Below, piece by piece: positions 1-6,563 of a DNA stretch of 64,000 nucleotides; the stretch's first letter is position 1; each line of letters starts with the position of its first letter. The notes below the pieces were generated by a model, which saw only the letters and a program-made list of their open reading frames with translations, ran no database searches and was not told the origin of the DNA. The stretch is from Pseudorhodoferax aquiterrae (GTDB lineage: Bacteria; Pseudomonadota; Gammaproteobacteria; Burkholderiales; Burkholderiaceae_C): contig NZ_BMYK01000003.1 of NCBI RefSeq assembly GCF_014652235.1, positions 322,547-386,546 on the forward strand, read 5' to 3'. The translations under genes and the position numbers were made by a program.

Positions 1-605
1 TGGCCGGCTGCGTCGCGCCACCGCCCGCACCGCCGCCTGCGCCGCCGCCTCCGCCGCCCGCCGTCGCACCGGCGCCGCCCCCGACCGCCGCGCCGCCGTT
101 GGCATCGGCCGTGCCGCAGCCTGTGCAGGGCGGGCAGCCTGGCGGCGTGCGCACCGACAGCAGCACCGTGGCCCAGGGTCTGCTGTTGTATGCCGACCGT
201 GTGCGCCGCATGGCGCCTGCCGAACTGGCGCAGGAGGTCACGCGGCTGTCCGACATCCCCGAAGCGCAGCGCCAGCCGGCCGAGGAGATGCAGTTGGCCA
301 TCCTGCTCGCGCAGACGCGCGTGCCGGCCGACCTGGTACGCGCCCAGGGTCTGGCCCAGCGCGTGCTGGGCAACCCGCGCGAGGAAGCGCGCGGCCTGTA
401 CCCGCTGGCCGGCATGCTGGTGGCGCGCTATGCCGAGCAGCGCCGTGTGGAGGAAGCGCTGGACCGCCAGGCCCAGCAGCTGCGCGAGCAGCAGCGCCGC
501 ATCGACCAGCTGACCGAGCGCCTCGAAGCCGTGCGCGCCATCGAGCGCAGTCTGACCTCGCGTCCCCCCCCGAACGGCCACCGCCCTCCGCCGGGGCAGC
601 CCTGA
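1..605 (+). CDS. QseG-like lipoprotein, 5' end missing
   Basis: The reading frame is already open at the window edge. The first complete codons read A-G-C after a codon ending in TG, so the window probably opens on an L-A-G-C lipobox and the start codon and signal peptide lie outside. The mature protein begins with a proline/alanine-rich linker of about 35 residues and ends in a charged coiled coil rich in Q, R and E. A TTG at 99 is in frame but falls inside the mature protein and is not the real start. It ends two bases before a GlrR/QseF-type regulator gene. In enterobacteria the order is qseE (sensor kinase), qseG (outer membrane lipoprotein), qseF, so this fits the QseG position, with the kinase expected upstream. 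Assignment is by context and architecture; the sequence is too divergent for me to claim orthology. Confidence 0.7.
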   Translation, partial: AGCVAPPPAPPPAPPPPPPAVAPAPPPTAAPPLASAVPQPVQGGQPGGVRTDSSTVAQGLLLYADRVRRMAPAELAQEVTRLSDIPEAQRQPAEEMQLAILLAQTRVPADLVRAQGLAQRVLGNPREEARGLYPLAGMLVARYAEQRRVEEALDRQAQQLREQQRRIDQLTERLEAVRAIERSLTSRPPPNGHRPPPGQP

Positions 606-607
606 AC

Positions 608-2026
608 ATGCCCGGCAGCGACTCCTCCCCGGCGCGCACCAACATCCTCGTCGTCGACGACGACGCGGACATGCTGCGCCTCTTGTCCATGCGCCTCACG
701 GCCGCCGGCTACCGCGTCACGGCGGTGGGCTCGGCCGAAGCCGCGCTGAACCAGCTGGACATCGAGCAGCCGCAGCTGGTGCTGTCCGACGTGCAGCTGC
801 CCGGCCGCGACGGCCTGGCGCTGTTCGACCTCGTGCGCGCCCGGCATCCGGCTTTGCCCGTGATCCTGCTGACCGCGCACGGCACCATTCCCGACGCCGT
901 GGAGGCCACGGCGCGCGGCGTCTTCACCTACCTGACCAAGCCCTTCGACGGCAAGGCGCTGCTGGACAAGATCGCGCAGGCGCTGTCGCTGTCGGCGCCC
1001 ACGGCCGCCGTGGTGCCCAAAGGCGGCCACGACGAGAGCTGGCGCGACGAGATCGTGAGCCGCTCGGCCCGCATGGCCGAGGTGCTGGCCGAGGCCAAGA
1101 TGGTGGCCCAGTCCGATGCCAGCGTGCTGATGCTGGGCGACAGCGGCACCGGCAAGGAGTTGCTGGCACGCGCCATCCACAAGGCCAGCGCGCGCGCCAA
1201 GAAGCCGTTCGTGGCCGTGAACTGCGGCGCCATCCCCGAGGCGCTGCTGGAGTCCGAGCTGTTCGGCCACATGCGCGGCGCCTTCACCGACGCCGTGACC
1301 AACCACAAGGGCCTGTTCCAGACCGCCGACGGCGGCACGCTGCTGCTCGACGAAATCGGCGACATGCCGCTGGCGCTGCAGGTCAAGCTGCTGCGCGTGT
1401 TGCAGGAGCGGGCCGTGCGGCCGCTGGGCTCCAGCCAGTCCATTCCGGTGGACGTGCGCATCCTCTCGGCCACGCACCGCGACCTGGAGCAGGCCATGGC
1501 GGCCGGCCAGTTCCGCGAAGACCTCTACTACCGGCTCAACGTGGTCACGCTCACGCTGCCGCCGCTGGGCGAGCGGCGCGAGGACATCGCGCTCCTGGCC
1601 CAGCACTTCCTGCAGCTGCTGGCGGCCAAGTACCACAAGCGCCTGTCGGGCTTCGCGCCCGAGGCGCTCAAGGCGCTGACCACCGCCGCCTGGCCGGGCA
1701 ACGTGCGCCAGCTGCACAACGTGGTCGAGCAGGTCTGTGCGCTGTCGACCACGCCGCTGGTGCCGCTGGCCCTGGTGCAGCGCGCGCTGCGCCAGCCCGC
1801 CATCGAGGTGCTGCCCTATGCCGAGGCCAAGCGCAAGTTCGAGCGCGAGTACCTGATCAACCTCTTGAAGCTGACCGACGGCAACGCCGCCGATGCGGCC
1901 CGGCTGGCCGACCGGAACCGCACGGAGTTCTACCGGCTGATGCAGAAGCACGAGCTCACGCCGGGGCTGTTCAAAGGGGATTCTGCGGCTTCCGGCGAGG
2001 GCGTCGCCGAACCGCGACAAGGCTAA
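608..2026 (+). CDS. glrR: Sigma-54-dependent response regulator, GlrR/QseF type
   Basis: This 472-residue activator of sigma-54 RNA polymerase has a receiver domain (about 10-125, phosphoacceptor D61 in LSDVQLPG), an AAA+ domain with Walker A GDSGTGKE near 177 and Walker B LLLDEIGDMP, and a C-terminal Fis-type helix-turn-helix near 432-456. The sigma-54-contacting loop reads GAFTDA (224-229) instead of GAFTGA. The lipoprotein gene two bases upstream gives the qseG-qseF order, and receiver plus domain layout match GlrR. Just downstream are three sites resembling the TGTC-N10-GACA sites known for enterobacterial GlrR, followed by a sigma-54 promoter for opgH; the first site lies within the last codons of this gene. 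I infer that it activates opgH. Other NtrC-family regulators share this architecture, so the GlrR name rests mainly on the neighbour and the sites. Confidence 0.85.
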   Translation: MPGSDSSPARTNILVVDDDADMLRLLSMRLTAAGYRVTAVGSAEAALNQLDIEQPQLVLSDVQLPGRDGLALFDLVRARHPALPVILLTAHGTIPDAVEATARGVFTYLTKPFDGKALLDKIAQALSLSAPTAAVVPKGGHDESWRDEIVSRSARMAEVLAEAKMVAQSDASVLMLGDSGTGKELLARAIHKASARAKKPFVAVNCGAIPEALLESELFGHMRGAFTDAVTNHKGLFQTADGGTLLLDEIGDMPLALQVKLLRVLQERAVRPLGSSQSIPVDVRILSATHRDLEQAMAAGQFREDLYYRLNVVTLTLPPLGERREDIALLAQHFLQLLAAKYHKRLSGFAPEALKALTTAAWPGNVRQLHNVVEQVCALSTTPLVPLALVQRALRQPAIEVLPYAEAKRKFEREYLINLLKLTDGNAADAARLADRNRTEFYRLMQKHELTPGLFKGDSAASGEGVAEPRQG

Positions 2027-2086
2027 GTCCTTGTTTTTCCTGGAGATCGCCGAACTGCGACCAGCGCTTGTCGCTGTTCGGCGACA
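2002..2086 (+). promoter_or_regulatory. Three candidate GlrR enhancer sites
   Basis: Three dyads with the spacing TGTC-N10-GACA are visible: CGTC-N10-GACA at 2002-2019, GATC-N10-GACC at 2045-2062 (weaker) and a perfect TGTC-N10-GACA at 2069-2086. This is the site form known for E. coli GlrR upstream of glmY. They lie about 120-195 bases upstream of the predicted start at about 2205, a normal enhancer distance. The first overlaps the end of the regulator's own gene. Confidence 0.7.
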
Positions 2087-2178
2087 AAAACCAGGGTTCT
2101 GGGGGCCGTTTTCCGGCCAAGTCCAAGAAAACCGCGACAGAAGCACCCAACCCATTGATCCATAAGGTGTTTTTACGC

Positions 2179-2194
2179 TGGCATGGGGTTTGCA
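2179..2194 (+). promoter_or_regulatory. Sigma-54 (-24/-12) promoter for opgH
   Basis: TGGCATGGGGTTTGCA matches the TGGCACG-N4-TTGCW consensus at 11 of 12 fixed positions, with GG at 2180-2181 and GC at 2192-2193 exactly ten bases apart. The predicted start is about 2205. That is only 3 bases before the ATG at 2208, which argues for the internal ATG at 2250 as the opgH start. Confidence 0.85.
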
Positions 2195-2249
2195 CTAGGA
2201 CAGGCATATGAGCTCTGTCTCTCCCCACTCCTCCCACAGCGAGAACACC

Positions 2250-4295
2250 ATGGACCAACCCAATATCGTCCGCGTTGGCCGGCAGATCGTCGGTCGCTCC
2301 TGGGACAAACAGCGCAGCCCGCTGCGCTCTGAACGCCATCCCAATTCCGTCACCGCACCGCCCGTGAACCGCGGCTCCATGACGCCCCGCCCCTGGCGCG
2401 GCTTCTGGAACAGCGTGGGCACGGCGCTGCTGATGTCCGTCCCCGGCATGCGCCCGGCTGCCGCCAAGGCCGCTGCGCCCGCACCGGAAGCCTGGCAGCA
2501 GGCCGCCAGCCGCCGCCGCATGGCGCTCATGCTGATCGTGCTGGTCACGACCGCGCTGGCCACCACCCTGTTCGCCAGCATGCAACCCGACTACGACAGC
2601 CTGCTGCTCGAAGTTGGCCAGCTGTCGCTGTTCGCGCTGCTGTCGGCCTGGATCGTGTCGGGCTTCGGCACGGCGCTGATGGGCTTTTTCGTCGTGCTGC
2701 GCGGCGACAAGCACGCGCTCTCGGTCAAGGAAGTGCGCGACCACGCGATGCCCACCGGCGCCGACGCGCGCACGGCCATCATCATGCCGATCTGCAACGA
2801 GGACGTGGCCACCGTGTTCGCCGGCCTGCGCGCCACCTGCGAATCGGTGCTGGCCACGGGCCATGGCCGCGCCTTCGACGTGTTCGTGCTGTCCGACAGC
2901 AACGACCCCGAGAAGCGCCGCGCCGAGCGCGCCGCCTGGGAAGACCTGCGCGCCGTGCTGGCCGCCGAGGCCAATGGTGCCCCGGCCATCGAGGTCTACT
3001 ACCGCCTGCGCACCCGCCGCACGCACCGCAAGGCCGGCAACGTGGCCGACTTCTGCCGCCGCTGGGGCAAGGACTACAAGTACATGGTCGTGCTGGACGC
3101 CGACAGCGTCATGAGCGGCGACTGCCTGACCTCCATGGTCAAGCTCATGGAAGCCCACCCGCGCGCCGGCATCATCCAGACCGCCACCCAGTCCATCGGC
3201 CACCAGACCCTGCACGCCCGTGCGCAGCAGTTCGCCTCGCGCATGACCGGCCGTCTGTTCACGCTGGGCATGCAGTACTGGCAGCTGGGCGAATCCCACT
3301 ACTGGGGCCACAACGCCATCATCCGCGTCAAGCCCTTCATGGAACACTGCGCGCTGGCCCCGATCAAGGGCACGGGCGGCCTGTCGGGCGGCATCCTGTC
3401 GCACGACTTCGTCGAAGCTGCGCTGATGCGCCGTGCCGGTTTCCACGTGTGGCTGGTGTCCGACCTGGTCGGCAGCTACGAGCAGCAACCGCCGGACCTG
3501 CTGTCCGAGCTGCAGCGTGACCGCCGCTGGTGCCAGGGCAACCTGCAGAACGCCCGCCTGATGGCCGAACCCGGCATCGCCGGCGTGCACCGCGCGATGT
3601 TTATCACGGGCGCGATGTCCTACCTGTCGGCCCCGCTGTGGCTGGCCTTCATGACGCTGGGCACCGCGCTGTGGCTGTCCGGCCATGCCCAGGCCACCGG
3701 CCTGGCGAACGTCGGCCAGGCCCTGTCGGCCATCCCGGCCGAGCTGATCGGTCTGTGGGTCTGGACGCTGGCCGTGCTGTTCCTGCCGCGCCTTTTGGGC
3801 ATCGCCGCCGTGCTGATCCAGGGCGAGCAGCGCCGCTACGGCGGCACTGCCGGCCTGATCAAGAGCGCCGCGCTGGAAAGCGTGCTGGCCATGCTGCAGT
3901 CGCCGGTGCGCATGCTGGCCCACTCGCTGTTCGTGCTGGTCGCGCTGACCGGCGTGAAGCTGGAGTGGAAGTCGCCCCCGCGGGATGCCGAAGCCCTGCG
4001 CTGGCGCGATGCGGCCCGCAGCCTGGCGCCCATGAGCGGCATCATCGCGCTGCTGGCCGTGGGCATCGCGCTGATCGACCCGAGCGCCCTGGTCTGGCTG
4101 ATCCCGGTCGGTCTGCCGCTGCTGCTGGCCATCCCGGCCAGCGTGCTGACCAGCCGCAGCGACCTGGGTGCCGCCATGCGCCGCCAGCGCTGGCTGCTGA
4201 TCCCGGAAGAAAGCTGGTCGCCGGCCGTGCTGCGCCGCGCCTGGATGCACGCCAAGCTGCCGCTGCGGCAGGCTCCGCTCGCCCTGGCGGCCTGA
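2250..4295 (+). CDS. opgH: Glucan glucosyltransferase OpgH (MdoH)
   Basis: This inner-membrane family 2 glycosyltransferase polymerises glucose from UDP-glucose into osmoregulated periplasmic glucan and exports it. It has two N-terminal membrane segments, a cytoplasmic GT-A domain with the D-x-D of VVLDADS near 283 and the QRDRRW (QxxRW-type) motif near 421, then several C-terminal membrane segments. At 681 residues it is shorter than E. coli OpgH (847). An in-frame ATG at 2208 has a good AGGA upstream, but the sigma-54 promoter would put the RNA 5' end only 3 bases before it; starting at 2250 leaves a leader of about 45 bases. The usual partner opgG is absent here: the upstream gene is the GlrR-type regulator, which I infer controls it. 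Family identity is clear; the start is less certain. Confidence 0.9.
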   Translation: MDQPNIVRVGRQIVGRSWDKQRSPLRSERHPNSVTAPPVNRGSMTPRPWRGFWNSVGTALLMSVPGMRPAAAKAAAPAPEAWQQAASRRRMALMLIVLVTTALATTLFASMQPDYDSLLLEVGQLSLFALLSAWIVSGFGTALMGFFVVLRGDKHALSVKEVRDHAMPTGADARTAIIMPICNEDVATVFAGLRATCESVLATGHGRAFDVFVLSDSNDPEKRRAERAAWEDLRAVLAAEANGAPAIEVYYRLRTRRTHRKAGNVADFCRRWGKDYKYMVVLDADSVMSGDCLTSMVKLMEAHPRAGIIQTATQSIGHQTLHARAQQFASRMTGRLFTLGMQYWQLGESHYWGHNAIIRVKPFMEHCALAPIKGTGGLSGGILSHDFVEAALMRRAGFHVWLVSDLVGSYEQQPPDLLSELQRDRRWCQGNLQNARLMAEPGIAGVHRAMFITGAMSYLSAPLWLAFMTLGTALWLSGHAQATGLANVGQALSAIPAELIGLWVWTLAVLFLPRLLGIAAVLIQGEQRRYGGTAGLIKSAALESVLAMLQSPVRMLAHSLFVLVALTGVKLEWKSPPRDAEALRWRDAARSLAPMSGIIALLAVGIALIDPSALVWLIPVGLPLLLAIPASVLTSRSDLGAAMRRQRWLLIPEESWSPAVLRRAWMHAKLPLRQAPLALAA

Positions 4296-4312
4296 GCGGC
4301 CTCTCTCCCAGG

Positions 4313-4336
4313 AACGCCCCTCGCCGAGGGGCGTTT
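4313..4336 (+). terminator. Intrinsic terminator after opgH
   Basis: A perfect 10-bp stem AACGCCCCTC/GAGGGGCGTT with loop GCC is followed by TTTCTGTTTC, 18 bases after the opgH stop. A second small hairpin, CGTGCG-T7-CGCACG, follows at 4351-4369. Confidence 0.85.
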
Positions 4337-4389
4337 CTGTTTCTGCGGCGCGTGCGTTTTTTTCGCACGGCTAGCACGAAAATCGGCGC

Positions 4390-4418
4390 TTGAGAGCAGC
4401 ACCCCGTTTGCCTAGGAT
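4390..4418 (+). promoter_or_regulatory. Sigma-70 promoter for the nucleoside lipoprotein gene
   Basis: TTGAGA (4390-4395), a 17-base spacer and TAGGAT (4413-4418) form a good sigma-70 promoter about 35 bases before the ATG at 4453. Confidence 0.65.
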
Positions 4419-4452
4419 GCGGCCCCATTCCCAACAGCACAAGGCGAACCCC

Positions 4453-5502
4453 ATGCGTGCCCCGCGATCCACCCTGGCCTGGCTGGCCGCCGCCGCTCTG
4501 CTGGCCGGCTGTGCCAGCCCCCCACCGTCCACGCCATCCGCCAGCGCGGCGCCGACCCGGACCCAGGCCGCCGCGCCCGTGCGCGTGAAGGTCTTCGTCG
4601 CCGCCATGTTCGAGATCGGTCAGAACACCGGCGACCGCGCCGGCGAGTTCCAGCACTGGTACGAGCGCTACTGGAGGAACGCCACGCCGGTCCGCGTGCC
4701 GGGCGCGCTCGCGCCCGTGTACTGCAACAGCGACGGCGTCTGCGGTGCCGTGCTGGGCATGGGCAAGGTCAACTCCTCGGCCTCGATGCAGGCCATCCTG
4801 CTGCACCCGGGCTTCGACTTCTCGCAGGCCTACTACCTGATCACGGGCGTGGCCGGCACGCCGCCTTCGCGCGGCACCATCGGCGACGTGTTCTGGGGCA
4901 GCTGGCTCGTGGACTACGACCTCGGCCACCGCTGGGCGCCCGAAGAGAACACGCCGGGCGCGCCGACCTTCATGCCGCGCAAGGGCTACGAGGAATACCG
5001 CCGCTTCCGGCTCAACCCGGCCTTGCAGGCCTGGGCCATGCAGCTGTCGGCCAAGACCCCGCTCTTGGACTCGGACAGCGCGCGCGCCTACCGGCTGCGC
5101 TACCCCGAGCCGCGCGCGCGGCAGGCACCCTCGGTGGGGCTGGGCACGCACATGACGGGCGACACCTTCTTCCACGGCCCCGGCCTGTCGAAGCAGGCCC
5201 AGTACATCGCCAGGCTGTACGGCGCCGACGACTACGTGATCACCGAGATGGAGGCGGCCGCCATCACGCTGGTGATCCAGCGCACCCACGGCACGGACCG
5301 CATCATGAGCCTGCGCGGCGCCGTCAACTTCGACCAGGGCAACCCGCGCGAGACCACGCTGCAGCACCTGGACCCGGCGCCCGGCGAGACCGCCGGCGGC
5401 TTCGCCGAGACGGTGGAGAACATCGCGCGCGTGGGCGAGCGCGTCGTCGACCACATCGTGAGCCAGTGGACGGAGTGGGCGGGCGGCGTGCCGCCGCGCT
5501 GA
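4453..5502 (+). CDS. Purine nucleoside permease (NUP) family lipoprotein
   Basis: A 349-residue lipoprotein: the signal peptide ends in LLAGC (C20), and I chose the ATG at 4453 because it places that lipobox correctly. No other membrane segment is visible, so despite the family name (NUP, first known from yeast nucleoside uptake) it cannot be a conventional permease. The body carries phosphorylase-like elements: GMGKVNSSAS, GVAGTPPSRGTIGD, and ITEMEAAA, which resembles the E-M-E active-site segment of purine nucleoside phosphorylases. I infer an envelope-anchored nucleoside-binding or nucleoside-cleaving protein. A LysR regulator gene starts 7 bases after the stop on the same strand and probably shares the transcript. 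Family assignment is fairly sure; function is not. Confidence 0.75.
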   Translation: MRAPRSTLAWLAAAALLAGCASPPPSTPSASAAPTRTQAAAPVRVKVFVAAMFEIGQNTGDRAGEFQHWYERYWRNATPVRVPGALAPVYCNSDGVCGAVLGMGKVNSSASMQAILLHPGFDFSQAYYLITGVAGTPPSRGTIGDVFWGSWLVDYDLGHRWAPEENTPGAPTFMPRKGYEEYRRFRLNPALQAWAMQLSAKTPLLDSDSARAYRLRYPEPRARQAPSVGLGTHMTGDTFFHGPGLSKQAQYIARLYGADDYVITEMEAAAITLVIQRTHGTDRIMSLRGAVNFDQGNPRETTLQHLDPAPGETAGGFAETVENIARVGERVVDHIVSQWTEWAGGVPPR

Positions 5503-5509
5503 CCCTTCC

Positions 5510-6424
5510 ATGCACGCCAGCGTCCTCAGCTACTTCATCGAGGTGGCGCGCAGCGGCTCGGTGCGCAAGGCATCGGAGCGGCTGCACGTGGCGGCCAGCG
5601 CCGTGAACCGCCAGATCCTGAACCTGGAAGAGGAGCTGGGCACGGATCTGTTCGACCGCCTGCCCGGCGGCATGCGGCTGAACCCCGCTGGCGAGCGCTT
5701 GCTGCGCCATGCGCAGGAGACGCTGCACGGCTACCAGGTGCTGCGCACGGAACTCGACGCGCTGCGCGGCGAGCGCAGCGGCCATGTGAAGCTGGCGGCG
5801 ATGGATTCATGCTTCGAGGGTCTGCTGCCCGCCGCGGTGGAAGAGTTCTCGCAGCTGTTCCCCGCCGCCACCTACACCATCGTCTCGACCCAGCCCATGG
5901 AGGTGCCGCAGCTCGTGGCGTCGGGCCAGGTCGACCTGGGCATCAGCTTCGTCACGCGGCTGCCGGCGGGCGCAGTGGCCGTGAGCCTGGCGCACCTGCC
6001 CCTGGGCGTCGTGATGCCGCCGGGCCACCCGCTTGCGGCGCACGAGCGGGTGGCGCTGCGCGACTGCGCGCGCCACCCCTTCATCCGTTCGGGCGCGCAG
6101 CCGGTGTTCGGTCCCACGCTGTCGGCCGAGTACACCGCCTTCTGGGAGGCCATGGAGCCGGTCGCCACCTGCAACTCCACACCCTTGGTCAAGCGCCTGG
6201 TCATGGCCGGCAAGGGCATCACGACCTTCTCCAAGATCGCGCTGCTGGACGAGTTGCGCCGCGGCGAGCTGGTCTGGCGGCCGTTCGCGCTGCCGGTGCT
6301 GGCCCAGCTGCAGGTCGGCATCGTGGTGCCGGCCCAGCGCGCACTGCCGCAGCTCACGCAGAACTTCGTGGGCCGGCTCGCGCGCCGGCTGGCGCAGCTG
6401 GAGCAGGAAGCGGCCGCGCTGTAG
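5510..6424 (+). CDS. LysR-family transcriptional regulator
   Basis: A 304-residue LysR-type regulator with an N-terminal winged helix (about 1-60, pattern RKASERLHVAASAVNRQI) and a periplasmic-binding-protein-like effector domain from about 90. It follows the NUP-family gene by 7 bases on the same strand, so it is likely co-transcribed with it rather than divergent as LysR genes often are. I infer that it responds to a purine or nucleoside-related ligand, by context only. No strong ribosome binding site precedes the ATG at 5510, which suggests coupling to the upstream gene. Confidence 0.85.
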   Translation: MHASVLSYFIEVARSGSVRKASERLHVAASAVNRQILNLEEELGTDLFDRLPGGMRLNPAGERLLRHAQETLHGYQVLRTELDALRGERSGHVKLAAMDSCFEGLLPAAVEEFSQLFPAATYTIVSTQPMEVPQLVASGQVDLGISFVTRLPAGAVAVSLAHLPLGVVMPPGHPLAAHERVALRDCARHPFIRSGAQPVFGPTLSAEYTAFWEAMEPVATCNSTPLVKRLVMAGKGITTFSKIALLDELRRGELVWRPFALPVLAQLQVGIVVPAQRALPQLTQNFVGRLARRLAQLEQEAAAL

Positions 6425-6427
6425 GCG

Positions 6428-6447
6428 CGTCCGCACCTGTGCGGACG
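6428..6447 (+). terminator. Hairpin after the LysR gene
   Basis: CGTCCGCAC and GTGCGGACG form a perfect stem with a 2-base gap three bases after the LysR stop codon. No T-run follows, so it is either a weak terminator or an RNA 3'-end stabiliser. Confidence 0.35.
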
Positions 6448-6563
6448 AAGCGGCCCCACGCGGGGCGACATGTCATGCACACGTCGTGCTGTGTCACTGC
6501 CTTGTCGCGTGCACTGCCGACACTGCGCGGCTCCGGGCAAGCGCCCACAACCGCTCCAGTGCA

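Noticed and set aside
99-605. TTG at 99 as the start of the first gene
   Set aside because: The frame is open to the window edge and shows an A-G-C lipobox remnant at its first codons, so the true start is outside the window.
2208-2249. ATG at 2208 as the opgH start
   Set aside because: The sigma-54 promoter places the RNA start about 3 bases before it; ATG 2250 fits better, although the AGGA near 2197 keeps 2208 possible.
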